Below are positions 23,101 to 38,100 of a stretch of 64,000 nt of DNA, piece by piece. Made by a program: the position numbers and the translations under genes. The stretch comes from Symsagittifera roscoffensis (Eukaryota > Xenacoelomorpha > Acoela > Convolutidae). How positions within the stretch are numbered: the first letter of the stretch is position 1; every line of letters starts with the position of its first letter. Location: NCBI RefSeq assembly GCF_963678635.1, contig NC_087068.1, forward strand, positions 43,235,649-43,299,648. Reading direction: 5' to 3'. The notes below the pieces were generated by a model. It worked only from the letters and a program-made list of their open reading frames with translations, was not told the DNA's origin and made no database searches.

Positions 23101-26100
23101 TGAAAAAAAAAATGAAGCAAATCATCTAAGAAATTAATCCACATTTCAGACAATTTTTCCGTGGTTCTGAGCTTAGTCACCGAAGCTCCAAACGAGACGA
23201 CGGACGATACAACAACCCAGACAAAAGTCTGCAGAATGCGACTGGAAATGGATCAAACTCAATGGGGCGATATGACAACAATGCTAGTGGAAGTTTCAAT
23301 GGAAGTAATAGCAACAGATCGAATAATGCTCAAGCGCCTCCTCGCAACAGATACGACTCTGAGGGATCGAATGGAAGTGGGAAAGCAGATGCCATGCGAG
23401 TGCAAATGCAATTCAAGGTATACTTCTGAAACTCTTAATGATTTTGAAGGGTTGTGAAAGGATTATTATTTGATCGCGTTGTTCAAGAGAGCGAATCAAT
23501 TTGATTAAGACTTTGATTTTTAGCCTTCGTTTAAAATGTTATCGATTATTGGTCAAGCGTGAATATTATTTATGCAAAGGATTTTTCTGAAATAATGAAG
23601 CCAAGTAAATGTTGAAGAGAAATTAAATTTATTAAGCGTACGATTATTGTTTTCCAATGGTCTTAAAGAGTACATATTTTTTAGGCACCGGATCCGTCTG
23701 CAATGATGAAGAACCCGCCTGTCCCTACCACTGCCCCGCCCATGTTTTTCCCTCCTCCACCGCCTCCTCCCCAGTTGATGAACCAGATGGCTCAACAGCA
23801 GTTTAACAATCAAATGTGGGTCCAGTATCAGCAGATGCTAATGGCCGCCCGATTCCCTTTCCCCATGCAGCCGCCCTTCCCAGCCCCGCCAATGGCGCTG
23901 CCCTCGACTGATCTACCGAACACTTCTACGGGAAGTGAGACCATACCTCGACCACCTCCCGAAGGAGCTGCATCGATCGCGGAATCCCCCATGTCTATTT
24001 TGGCGCCTCCAGGAAAGACCTCGAAAGCGCAAACCCAGACAAACGCAACAGTTAACCAGACACAACGCACATCTTCGCCGATAATTGATAACTCCTACTC
24101 GCCACCGCCCCCGAAAGAAGAGGTGAAAACCAGAAGAGTCCAAAGAACTAAGAAGGTCCAACTGACGGATAGCAGCCAACCAGATCCCAGTGAGAAACCA
24201 GCAGACGAGCCAGTTAAAATATTAGAACGTCCAAAAGACAAGGGCAAAGAACAAAAGGCAATTTCAGCAGCTAGTCTATTCCACACACCCAAGAACGATG
24301 AGGGGGATTCAAGCAACAATGAGGGGAAAGATAAAGAAAATCCAGCACCAGCTAGATTCACATCTAAGAGGCAACAGGACTCAGGTGCCAGTCATTTGTC
24401 CAAATACGACAGAGTCGAGTCTCAATGGGGAGACGATGAAAGGGATTACGAGAGTCAGAAACATCCACAAAGTTTTCAGTCGAAGGAGAAACAAAGGAGT
24501 GGATATAATACGAACTACCAAGATAGTCGAAATGACCGAAATCGTGATAGCAGGGATTACAGGACGAATTACCAAACTCAAGATCGGCGGTCGAATATGT
24601 ACGATGATTTTGATGATGAAGGTTATGGATACCGAAAGCAACGACAGCCCACAAGAGACAAAGAAGCACCTCCGTCGGGTCCAATTAAAGAACTGACGTC
24701 GCCTATCGGTGATCATTTCGGAAGGTCACCTGCAAACCAGTCTCGTGCTATGGAAGTGAGAAGGGGCGGTCGGGGTTTGGGATTCTCCCGTCAGGGTCCT
24801 CCGCATTCGATTCGGGCACGAGATCGTGAATATACTAATCCCTCAAGACCAAATGCTGGTCAGGATTTTGGGGATGAGGATGAATATCCCTATGATCCAC
24901 CGCCACCTCCACCAGCTAGAAGCCGCGAGGAGAAGGGATCTCCGATTAAGTTCCAGCATTACGAGAAGAAAGAGCCAAGTGACATTGAAGTCAAAGACTT
25001 GATGTCTTTGGAGATCCGATATGACGATCTGAGCGAAAACAACCGACAAAAACTAGAGCAGGATTTTTTAGGGTCAGGTTCACGGCGAAGCGATAATAAT
25101 GAGAGGTATGGCAAAAGGTTCTCTTCATCCGCCGTCGCTTCCCGTGGCAACCGAAACAACCCTGCTGGACGTCGATTGATGTCCGGCTCAGGCGGAAGTT
25201 TTGACAGCGCTCAAATGCAAAATGAGCGTGATAACAGACACGAAGTGAAAGAATTTTCAACTTCAAAAAACTATTTGTCCCAACAACATTTGAAAGGCAG
25301 TGATGATAAAAAGTCGGAATCTCTGACTCAAAGTGACCCGGTTTCCATGGTTTCCACAACAGACAGTGCAGCTGAAAATTCATCTGTGAGTAACACGAGC
25401 AGCAAACCGCCGCTGGTTTCGTCAGTGGTGGACTGGAATGCACAAAATGCAGCATCTACTTTGTTCTCTGATCCAAATAGAGCTGACATCGCTGCTAATC
25501 TGAAGGAGCCTCTGACTATAAAAACATCATCGGCAACTTCAACTTCGCTGAAAAGTGAAGATGCCGAGGAGTTCAAAGAGAATTCAGAGCCCAAAAAAGA
25601 AGCCGCTATCTCACATTCAGTCAACTCGAATGTCGATTCGAGCGGAGTAGAAGCTGGAAACGAGGACTTATCGGAAAACGAGCAGTCCAGACGTCAAGGA
25701 AAAGGAACCCTGAGATCTTCAGGAGCGAAGACCAGAGGTGGATCGGCGGGTGCAACATGGGAGATCAAATCAAACGCTGCGGTCCGAGCTTCTAGGGGCG
25801 GAAGTTGTCGAAGAGGTGGCAGTGTAGGGGGCGTGGCTCCGAGTGCTGTCGGAAAACAATCTTCCAGGTCAAATTATTATGACTCAATGTACTACTATGG
25901 ATCGGAGTGGGATTATTACTACTCGGGCAACTACCAGGAGTATGACTATGGGTATGGCCAAGGATATATGAATTACAGATCATCGAACGATTACTCTCGA
26001 AATCCGAATTCTTTCTACACTATGTCCGCTACGCAAGCAGCGTCGTCCCGAAAATTGACGACAAGAGGCGGTAAAACGGCGTCTGTGGTTAGTGCAACCG

Positions 26101-29100
26101 GATCAAGAAGGGGAATGGGAAAAGAACGACGGCGCCCTGGAGTTCCTCGGGCGAGTAGAGGTGAGCCTTCTCCGTCAATGAAGAACTTTGACTCAACAAA
26201 TGAGAGGTTTCCAACTGGTTCTGCCGATCAAATGAACCAAGAGGAATGGGAAACAGCCTCCGAGAGTTCAGATTTTGATAAACGAGATTCAAAAAACGAT
26301 AAAGTCCCCGTCGCTGGTACTGACAGATCACACACGACGCAGACGTCAATTCCAACACACTCAAGAAACAACGAACAGCGCTATGGCAAGAGTTCGGCTC
26401 CTTCAAAGAAGTCGTTTTCAAGCCAGCGCCCTTTGGCGGACAGGGGACGAGATAAGCATTCGGCAGATACTGCGTCAAAATACAGCTCCGATTCGAAACT
26501 GATGAAGAGCAAAAAGGAGGGTGACAAACCGGAGGAAAAAGCTCCGGCATCAGCGGGGCCTCCGAGGCGAAGGGGTCCAGAGTTCTCGCAATATGACGTG
26601 AACAGGATGTCTGGAATCGTAGTGATTGAGGATCAGCAAAATTTACGTCCAAACATCGCATCCGATGATGATTGCGCTGACGAATCATTTCAAGAAGTGA
26701 TTTCCAAAAGATCCAAGGCCCAGAAAGCGGCAGCTAGTAAGAAATCTGCTTCCCCTACTAGTCAACAGGGGGGAAAGGAAAAGTCACCTAGGGTTAAAGG
26801 AGGCATTAGTAAAAGGTCGTCCAAAGGTGGCCATGAAAAGCCCAAGAAAGGGTCAGTAACTGGCGCTGACGAACGACCATCGCGAGGAAAAAGTGGCACG
26901 CCTAATAGTAAAGACGACCACAGTACTATGAGGAATATCCAGAATTTCGAGTCTCTTCAAAGACAATTCGCCCGGTCTGGAAACGACCAGCAACATGAAC
27001 ATGCAGTGCAGTCTGATCCCGCATCGTCAGGGAAAACCTCGATGCCGACCACGCCTCCGCCCGCGAGATCGGCCAATGCGTGGAGTAAGCCCTTGCAGAC
27101 TACTTTGATTCTGCAGGACAACCAGCTAGTTCCCAGTCTGCCGATGGCCACAATGTCGAAGGACTTCTCAACAGCGTCGTCTGACGCCGGGGTGCATGGG
27201 TCTTCTAATGACTCTCCATGGATAAGCAGCCAGGCAAAGTCGCACTTCAGCTCAGCTCAAGTCGGCAATGCAGATCACAAAAAAATGAATGTAAGTATCC
27301 TTGAATGTAAACCATCAGATATCGAAATCAACCAGAACAGATAATCAACAAGAACTTTTGTTTAATTTTCCCAGTTTTAAATGACCCGAAGGGGTTGATT
27401 AAGTTCAGTTGTAATCATTAATCCACGCAAGTTATAATATATTCCGATCGGCTATGTGGTGATTCTTATTTCGCAGAGAAAGGAAGTTGCTCCCCAATCC
27501 CAAGCAGTACAACCCCGACAATTTACATCAGCAATGTACAAGATGCAGCAAATGACTTCTACGACAAACGAGGTATTGCGCAATCACATATAAAGTATCA
27601 AAATCTGTTCGGTGTGGATCATCTTTTTTTTGCCAGTCACGGGACAAAGAATTTGCAACTTTTTCTTCTTAACCGAGAAAATGAACGATTTTTTTCTTTA
27701 CGGTTTTGAAGTTTCCTCAGATGATTGATTTTGACAGGTGATGATGAAACAATTCAAAAGGGTTGGGCGTGAACAAGATTTGAGCGCTGTTTTGGCCAGT
27801 CAATCATTGCTGTTTTTTTAAATGAAATATTCTCGTAAACAGCACAAGGAGCTCAAAATTATTGACTCAAAAATGTTTTTTTTTGAGAATCTGATGAACT
27901 AAAACTTCCCTGATATAGCGCAAAAACAACAGAAAGTAGAGTTGAAGAGAATTTTTAGGCCTGATATTAGCGTTCCAAAAATTACTGCTAACAGTGTTAT
28001 GGTCTCTGCAGTTTACGAGGTTGTTTCAACGACAAAAAAAATTCTAAAGAGTGATGATTGAATAGTTCCAAGAAGATATAATCGTTAGGTTGTACGATTG
28101 CAAACAAATAAATGACTTGATTTTGTTCGATGACTACAGTATGAAAAATGACTACAGTATGGAAAGTTTGGGGTAAATATTCGTGATTTTGGATTCCAAA
28201 AAGTAGTCCGTCGAGAGAAGAGATTTTATGGCTATTCTGATTTTGTGGTTATTCAGATCAATTTAGATAGAAGGTCATCGTCGCTCAGCAATTACGCCAG
28301 TAAAGAGCCGTATTTTTTTGAAAATTAATAAAACTGTTAAAGTGGTAAGTGTCAACGAACGGAGTGACGACACTTATTAAGGTCGTGCGTTTTTTCAATA
28401 AAAAAGTCTTGAGCACGCTGATTTGATACTTTTGCGGTTTTCTTCAGATTTCTCTACTGAAATCTGGATTATACACTACAACCATTGGCGAAAGAAGCTG
28501 CGACAATTAGTTTTTTTCGCGTATTTTCTCTGCAACTATTGAAGATGCTTGGCTGAAATTTTGACAACTGTTTGGAGAGTATTATCGAATGGAAATATAT
28601 TGATACGTAGGCAATATTTTGTCAGTCAATCTACTTTTTAAGTGTCATTGAACATAAGGAAGGCGCTTATTTGGGTCTTGTTGCTTTTTCACTTTTTAAT
28701 TACCCTTGCGATAATCAATGGTTTTGTAATTGTTTACTAGACTTTTAGCCGTAAATAACTTTCTTCACAAGACTCATCTCCTGGACCCATTCATCTTGTT
28801 GGCGTTTCTCTTGCAACAGAAATATTTTGAGCGTATTCGCCTTTTAAGTATCTACGTATCTACCTGATCGAAATTTGCTTCTTATGTTGGTTGTAATTTT
28901 ATCTACTCGATTTGTTAAGTTTTCATTTTTTTAAAAAAAATTGTTTGTTTTTCTTGAGCGTGTCTTTCTTTCGGTTGAATAGGTTCCGGATTATTAAGAG
29001 TCGATGAACATAGTTCAGACTCTTATATAGGTCGCGATGATGTTTTTTTTAGGAAAAGTAATAAAATTTGTTCACGCTCAAGTTTACTTTTCCGAGGTTT

Positions 29101-32100
29101 GACTATTGATTTCTTTTTAGTTCAGTTCATTTCTTTAGAAAAATTTATGTTTGATACTTTTTTGATAAAATTAACCCAATTAGAAAACTGGATCGATAAT
29201 TAAATTTTAACTTCGCTGGGAAATCTGATAATTAAATTCCATTTTCAAAATTAAAAATTGGTCACGTTTTTTGTGATTTTTACATTCGACAGTGGAGTTT
29301 GCCTTCCTTTTACCAAAAGAAGTTCAAAAAGCTTTAACACCGTCTACTTTTTTGAAATTTGAAAGGTGAGATTTTTTCAAAAAGTAAGCCCGTGTTTTTT
29401 TATCTGTTTACTTGCGTCTAATGACTCTTTTCCTACTGTCTGTTGGCTAGGTTTTTATATCGACCTAGTGGCCTCTTATTGCGTCGTTTGATGACCGGAA
29501 AAAGTTTTTTTGGGTGTGGGTGTGTGTTCTGAGGAGAATGGCACTTAAATTAGGTTAGAATTTTTTCCGGATAAATTTTATCCAGTTTTCTCAATTGGCC
29601 ATCAAACTGTCCGTTGGCTATGTTCAACTTTCATTAGTTTTTTGTTTTCTTTGTCTTTTCTGTCCCCTTTTAAAACGACTTCTGCCTTTTTTGCGCTTTT
29701 TAGGAATCAGCCATTTTTCTTGCGTGTCAAAATAATTCGAGAGTTCGACAAACCATTTTCCATCCAATTCAAACAACAACAGCTGGACGGACGTCGATGA
29801 GATCGAATCCTAAACAGCGAGCTGGTGGTTGTATTTGGGTGTATGCTGATGAGCCTTCAGCTTTTATTGTTCCGGCCACTTCGCGAAGTGGGAAAAAACC
29901 AAGTCGTAGGTTTTTTTTCGGCAATTTGTAGATATTTAAGGAAAAGTCGTAGGTCCCAGTGTGACATCATATTCAATTCGCGTAACGCGTGAATCGAGTT
30001 GGTCTTCAAAAAAATTAGTCTGCATGTTTCGGTTCTCAGTCTACAAATTTCCCTAATGACACAAATTTTACAAATGACACGACGAGAGACTGAAACGTCA
30101 ATTTAATTCTGCTGCAATTTAAACATTACTTTTGCCATTATGACATCTCATTTTAGCAGTTTGTAGATTAAAAACATTTTCGCAGTTTTTTAATAAATAT
30201 TTGAATCACCTTTCACTGATAAAAAAACGGATGTTTAAGGACCAAATAAGAATTACTTTGAGTTCAGAAAATCAATCATTCTAGTTGGAATTTTTTTTTG
30301 CTAATTACATAGCAACCGGCCATCCTTGTTTATTTTTGTTAAAATTATTTGAACGTTAATCTAGATATGTTCGCTGTTTTAACGCTTATCTGAGCGGATA
30401 GCAGCTTAGTCAAATTAGTCCCTGAAACAGTGCATTTCAAGGATGTTTTTCTTTGTACGCCAAAAGTATAATTTTTTAAGTCAATGTGGTATTTGAAGAG
30501 TTTGATGTAAGGTTTCGATTAAATACTTAATCGTAACAAGCATTTGATAAGAGATGCCGCTTTCTATGTTTTTTTTCAGCTTCAATTTTATCCGCTTTTC
30601 TATATAATCGAAATTGAGACAAAGTTGGCAAATGATTTCCAGAATTAATTAAAAATTTGGAACTAAAGCGTAAAAGGAGCCGAAAATGCGCTCAAGTACC
30701 ATAACGCTTGCTGTAAAGTAAAAAAAAAGATGGCTTGTCCCAGATGCCCAGAGCAATAATCATCCATATCTTTTTAATTATTAAGAGTCGATTTACGTAG
30801 TGCTATATAGGTCGCTATGATTTTTTTTCAGGAGAAGTCATAAAATTTGTTCATGATCATAAAAAATTTTCGCAATTTGATTTTTTTTAGGACGGCACGG
30901 CAAACCACTATCGAACAGCTAAAGTTTAAAGGTCTCGAAAATGTGATCGACTTATAGTTTCGAAAAAGGAATTTAATGTTCAGATTTCATAGCGAAATAA
31001 AAATTCGACCTAATTATTCACTTTTCTCAAATTGGGTTATTTTTGATCAATTAAGTGCCAATCATAAGTTGTTCCAGAAATTCGAAGAGTTTTATAGCCC
31101 TCTATTTTTTTATTTGAAATTTGAAAACAGATTTTTCAAAAAAAACAAGTCCATGTTTTTTCTGTTTGCTTGCGTTCATTGACTCTTTTTCAACTATCTG
31201 GTGGCTATGTTTGTCATTTTTATCCACTTGATTTTAATTACACTTAAGATGGCAAATGCGTTGCAAACGAGTGCTAGATTTTTCCCCGTGAACAATTTTC
31301 AGGGGACTCATGGAGGCGTCTTTTAGAAGTTAACTGCAGCAAACAGATGTTGAGCACGTCAGCATTTTCAAATTCCATTTCTATCCAAAATTTGTGATCG
31401 TTGGTGGTTATAAACCACTAACTTGTTTAGATCAAAGTTTATAGTCGGTTTAAAAGGTTCTTCAATCATCTCCAATGTTATATCAGCTTAGTCGTCTCGT
31501 ATTGTATCATGTAAAAAGCAATAACAATTTTTCGATTTGTGCTGTGTGTTGAGTGAAATTTGGAAACGTCGGATTTCTAATTTTTTCGTCTCCCAAAATT
31601 TGAAGGATTTCATTTGCGAGAGCAAGTATACTTGTTATCGAGACTTACAATTTTTGCTCGTAAACAGCGTTTCTTTTAAATTACTGTTGCAGATAATACT
31701 ACTGCTGCAGAAAATACTGGTCTCACAAAATACTGTACTTTAACTGAGAATTCAAATAGAACTATCTTGAAGTTGATTGGAATAACTAAATAATTTTTTC
31801 AAAAAGTTTTCAACTGATTTTTTTTTGGATTCGTGGCTATCGTTAGCAGCTAAATTTCAAAGAAGTAGATTTATTTAAATTTAAACCGCTTAAACCGTTT
31901 TTTCGGCTCATGTTATATCTATAAATTTTTGTTATCTATGTTATATCTATAGCTATAAAGTTTTGAAAAAAGTTCTTACGACCCATCTCCCTGAATCTCA
32001 CAAACGCATACAAAATTTTCAAAAAAACGCAATACAAGATGACTACAGCAATATAACATATGCCGAAAAAATTTGAAAGAAAAAAATATGAAAATCAGAA

Positions 32101-35100
32101 TTTTTAGAAATTACAAAACAACTTTAAATTAGTATGAACAATAAACGGTTTTAATTAAATTAAAACCCCTTCTTTGAAAAAAGGCTTCCATAAAGCATAC
32201 CAAATAATCAAAATTGCATTTAAAAAAGAACGGAAAATCAGCCGACGGAAATTAGGCCGAACGCCCTGAATCTGATAAAAAAATCGTTTTCAATTTTTTT
32301 TAAATCAATTTTCTTGAAATTTTTTTTCGGTTTTTGTTATATCGTTTATCATTTTATATATTTAGCCATCTTATTTTGCTGGCTTTCTAAGGCAAAGCAA
32401 ATTAAGATTCATGGGTATGGGTCTGTAAAAACTTTGAGAATCAAAACTTTATAGTTTAGTAATTTTTATGACAACAGTATTGTTTTGGCTTGACGGGGTT
32501 CGACCCAATAGCAGGGTTCATTGTTTTCTTGAAAGGGGATGGTTTCGAAAAAAATGTCAATCAGGAGCAGCTTCTTTGCTAAATCAATTACAAGCCCACT
32601 CGCAAAGAGCGAAACAAACGAGTGTGACGTTGAAAATGAGTAATTTTTCCTTGCTTTCTTCTTCATACTGCATTCACATTTTTACAAACACAACTTGAGT
32701 ATTTGATAGACTTTAAAAGCATTTCTGCCATCTTCTAAAGCAGCTAAGCAATTGAAAAACACATACATTCAATATATCTGATAACAATTAGCTAAGGGAA
32801 AGTTTTCAAAGTGTTAGCTTCGATCAAAGGAAAATTCAACACAGATTTTTGTAATTTATATAACTACTTTTTAAAAAATGGTAAATAGGCTATTGCACTA
32901 AATAAACAAACTTGTTCCAATACTGCATTGATAATGCCATTTTTCCTGATTGCATTAAATTGGCCAAACTGATTCCAGTCTATAAAGAGGGTAATCAAGC
33001 AGAGCCTTAAAATTTTTGACCCTAAGGTAAACTCCTTTAAAAACTTATATACAACAGCATGATAGCTTATTTCAATAAATTTGACTTACCTATTTAAGAA
33101 AAATCAATTTCGATTCCGATCATGTCAGGGAACAGTTGACGCAATCGTTTCACCGATTGAAAATTTAAGACACTTTTTACGATCAAGCAAAATTAATCAC
33201 ATTGCACTTTCATAGGTTTGAAAAAAGCTTTTGATACAGCAGATCACTTACTCGCGAGTCGTATAGACTAAGAGAACCAATTAGTCAGTTAAGATCTTAT
33301 TTGACTCATAGGAAGCAGTATGTAGCCACTAAAAGGCAAATACAAAATTAAGAGAAGTTTGCTTTGGAGTTCAAGGGTATATTCTTGATTTACTGCCTTT
33401 CATTTTTTCATCAATGATATCGACTCTAACCAGAAAAACTCAAAATCTATACTATACGCAAATGAAACTGTAATTAAGACATGTACACAGATGAAAACTG
33501 TGCATGCTGAACGCCAGGCTGCTTTGAAGAAAACATCAGAGTGGTTAAAACAAAATAAGCTTACACTAAATGCAGAGAAAACAAAAACCATTAATTTTAG
33601 CGAAACAAACCGGAAAAAATTAAATCCACAAACTGTTCACCTAATTTGTCAGCCAATTAAGCGAGATAAGTTTTTTCGATATCATGGAATTTGTATAGAT
33701 GAACAGCTGAACTTCGATAAACACGTTGATTTCAACCCAGCATTTAGGAAGAATTTATAAAACTTTAGTGCAACCTATTTACAGCAGGGCGTTTTGGCTT
33801 GCGCATCCAAGAAGAAGACCAAAATAGTCTTTCCAATTCGCTTGTTCAAAACTATTTTAAAAGCAGGTAAATACTAATAAATCCAAAATAAAAGATTGAA
33901 AAATATTTTGTTTTATGCCAAGGAGCTCCATTTGTATGAACTATTGGCAACAGTGTCCAAAGTTCTCAGATGCGAAAGCCTTATTCAAATTTTGAACGAG
34001 CTCATTACGAATAATGAAGTGAACAATTTTTCCGAGATGTTCATTACAGCCAGAAGACTACCAACAAGAGTAAACAAAAATACTCAAAGGAGTCAGTTTT
34101 TGTTGTTCTTAAAAAAATGTTAAAAATCCTAAATTATCATCCTAATTTTTTTGAAAACATAAAAACTCTTCCTCCCTCAAAGTAAATTTTTTCAATCGTA
34201 ATTTTTTAGACTGCTACATCCTAGATAACGAAGACCTCTTAAGATATATTTTCTATTAGTTGAGTAAGATCCATGATCTTTTGTGTATTTTTCTAGTAAA
34301 TTTTACTTCTGGTTTTTTAAGCGAGAACCAATATAATTTAATTTTTAATTTCAAATTTTGAGAATTTATTTCTCACCAAGTATCAAAAACTTACTAAATA
34401 AGTTTCCGCTCTGAGACCCCTGTGAACGGACCTGTAGGTCCAATGGTGCTCTCCTAGGCAGTAAAATTGTTGGTGTGGTTTGTAAATTTATTAACTGCGC
34501 ACAATGGAATTGCCTGAAAACAAATAATTGTAAGAAGAAAATTGGACAAGTTATTTTTCTTGTAAAACGATGAGCCTTGTTGAACAAAATTGGCTACTCT
34601 TACTGCACGCTTCGTTTGGCATTCACTGAAAATCAGGAGCGTCCTAAAACCAGGCTAATACACCACAATCATCGGTGAAAGAAGCTGCAATAATTATTTT
34701 CTTCGCGTATCGTTCGGCTTCTCGGAAATTATTGAAGATGCGGGGCTGAAAACTATTTCAGCCAAATTTATTTGCTCAAGTGTTAGTTAATATTATTTGC
34801 TTAATTGTCAATATTATTTGCTTAAGTCTTAGTTAACAAAAGAAGACGCTTTTTTGGTGTGTTGCTTTTAAGTCTTTTTTCAGAAAAAAGTTATAGTGTG
34901 TTCACGCTTAAATTAGATTTTTCGTGGTTTGAGTTTTTCTATTTAAGTTTAATTCAAATTGATTATTCTTAGAATTTTTTGGAGTACACGTTAGTCGGAA
35001 TTTACCGCCGTAGCAATAGATAACTATCGCGTAGGATATGCGACCCGCGATTTTTCCGGGCTCCATTAAAGTGTACCAATATGGTGTTTATGTAAACAGA

Positions 35101-38100
35101 AAACTTCACAAGGAGAAAATGCAGGTTTTGAGCAAACAACAACTTTCAAATGTCGCGCCATCCGCAATCTGAAAGACGCTTTTGGAGCGAGCTGTTTCAT
35201 TCCTTTTTTAAGAGGTTAACGAGGGACGTGGTATTATTTTTAGTTTAACAGCTACAAAACAGTTCGAAAACTCATAAACAAATCATCTGTGAGTTTTAGG
35301 CCTACTTTATAGCTGTTAAAAGCCTATCTTTGCTAAGGACCCTATAAAAAAATCGGTCGTTCTTTTCTGTTTTTTTTTTCTAATGCGCTGACTTTTTTCC
35401 AGATGTAAGTTATATGTTTGTTGCTTGTGTCTGCGATTTTCAGCGGTGCCTCTGTGATAATATGGTTCAAATAAAAATGTTTTTTATAATGATGTGTATA
35501 GTCGGGAAAATAAAGCGGTTTTGTTCAGATTTTTCGAATTCCGTTTTTTATTTTCAGCGTGCCCAGATGAAACCGCCCGAAATGTCTCCTGTCTCTCACC
35601 AACAGTCAAATTTAAGTTCCAATGACAGGTCAGAAGTGACTGGCGCCCCACCTAGAATCGAACAGCCCTCCATCCCCAACCTGAACAACGACAACTCCGC
35701 CCTGTTTTTTGTAAGTATTGTTCACCCTCTTCTAAATAGACGCCTGTCGTATTTGTAAAATATAACAGGTTACATCAGCTTTATTATAAGTGAGTGTAGT
35801 TTATTTAAGTTTTTTTCGCTTCATAGTTTTGAAGGTTTTGATTTGAATTTTAGAATGAGAACGACCAAAATGAGTACAACAAGTTCCTGAAAGATTTCGA
35901 GAACAAAGGCAATAAACTGAACGTGAATGACACTGGCACAAATAATGTTGATGCAGCTATGGCCAGCCACGCGGACGCACTCAACCTGGGAGAATCGGTG
36001 GACGATTCCTCGATCAAAATGGTCGACATGGAGAACCAGTTCAAAAAACTCATGTGGGATAGCAACAAAGATGATGATTACGGTTTAGACGAGACGCCTA
36101 CCAACTCAATGGTGCAGACCCAAGCAGCTCCTGCAACGATGATAAATAATATCGCAGGCAGCGGAGAATCGCTAGTGATCGCCAGCAAGTCTCTTGGCAT
36201 AGTTCAGGGCACACCTAGCTCCGCGACCACTTTGGAACAGAGTCGAATTTGTAAAGTGAAACCAGTCACTCAGAATACGAGCATGGGTCACTTGAGATCC
36301 CAGATAGTTCCACCCTCTGCTAGTCTGAACACGCCGGGAGGAATAGGATTGCAGGATTTCCAAACGAGCATGGAAATGTCAAATCATTTGAGTAACTCGG
36401 CATTGATGGCGCATGGACTGTCGGTGAGCCAGCAAGCTGCATTTTTTGACGATGCTTTGGGGTATCCAGGAGGCTATGGAACAGCTTCTAATGCAATTAA
36501 CCCAGCGGCTTCTGGTTCGTTTTTCGACCAGCAAACTGGAAACGCGTTCACAGACGCACAAGCAGCAGCAGTTGTCGCCGCACAGCAGCAGCAGAGCCAA
36601 TCTCAAATCGGACATCAGTCGTTTATGGGACAGAAACCTCAGCAGAACATTGGAACTGTTCCACCACAGCCACATCAGAGCAATAATAACTCCATTGGAG
36701 CAGGAGGATGGAACAGCAATGGTCATTTTGCAATGTATCCAGATCAGCCATCTCAGAACAACCCTTTAGGAGCAGGATTAGGTCAGTCCGCTAACTCGCC
36801 GTACCAACAGACTGTGTATAACCAGATGGGAAACTCCTTTGGACCCAATGCGGCCGCTCAGTCTAGCTTCAGCGCATTCGGATACAGTCCTATGATGGGA
36901 TTGGGACCCAGACCCCAGCAAACTAACCACTCGCATCCGTTTATGCAACCCCAAAGCCAGAATCCACAGCAACATAATAACTATGGACACATGATGAACT
37001 CCAATGCCCTACAGCCGGGACTCAACAACGCCACCTTCCCTAGTCCCCAACACCCAGTGCAGTCGTTTGAATTGAGTTTGGGTGCTTTCGGAGCTGCCCA
37101 GGGACACCCAGGAGGAAAAGCGATGTCGCCCCAAAGTCACCAACAACCTGGAGACTTCAAAAATGAGTTTTCGATGTATGGTCTGAGCGACGCTTTCTCG
37201 GCAACCTTCAAGCCAGAACAATCGCAGGCATTCTTGGCTGGCTACGGAGCTGCAAAAGGAAATACTCACTTTCTTCAAGGCTCGTCGTCGTTTAACAATG
37301 GAAATGGATCGAATATGCAACAGCAGCAAATGAATGCTAACTCGGGGTTTCACAATGGGAATAGTTCATTTATGGGAAACAAAATGTTGTCAGGATTCAC
37401 GAAACCAGAAATGATTCAGGCAGCTCATAAGCTGAACATGGGATCCTCCTATCCAGGGCATTTCGGTGTGGGCTCTTCTGCGCAAGGTCCGTTTCACAAG
37501 ACAGGACCGAACTCGATTCAGATGGGAGGAACCAGCTCAAATGCAGTTGCGCAGCAAAATATGATGCAGTCACAGGCTCCTGGAGGTGGTTTTGGGCAAA
37601 ATTTTTCCAACCCGGTCAACTCAATGTCAACTAGACCGCCTCCTATTCAAAGACCGAATAACCATTTCCCGAGACCACGTGTTAATACAGCTATTGGAGG
37701 AATGTCGGGAATTGGGATATTTCCGCCTTCGTCTATGAGCGGTTCCTATTCTATGAGTTCAAACACAAATCCAACTTTACAGAAAAGGAACAGTGGCGAC
37801 CGAGGATCTCCGGGTGCGAACAACCAGAGACCCTGGAGCTCTGATTTGGGAAATTCGAGTGCGACGGCTGGTACAATGGGAAAATTTGCACAGAATTTCA
37901 TACCGTCGAGCGTAACGACTTACGGAGGAAATTCGAACAACTTGATGAGAAATATGGGCCAACAGCAGCCTGCGCAGTTCAGACGAGATATGTACTCAGT
38001 GCCGAACTCAATGGCACCTGCAACTCGATTCAATTCGAACTTCAAACAAGAAATGTCGGATCCTAATTCCTGCATGATGGGACCAGATGGTCGAATGAAG

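Larger units (their letters stand above)
27573..35557 (+). other. PRRC2-like intron 6, 8 kb, repeat-rich
   Basis: No further exon was recognised. The intron holds two related repeat blocks (28430-29460 and 34630-35000), a dispersed-repeat copy (30770-31200) and a dead LINE (32880-34130). A cryptic exon could have been missed. Confidence 0.6.

Noticed and set aside
23161-23457. 98-codon plus-strand frame
   Set aside because: Out of phase with the spliced PRRC2-like frame over exon 4; begins with GTG.
24991-26688. Several minus-strand frames of 60-199 codons
   Set aside because: Antisense shadows of the long PRRC2-like exon 5, whose biased codon use suppresses antisense stops.
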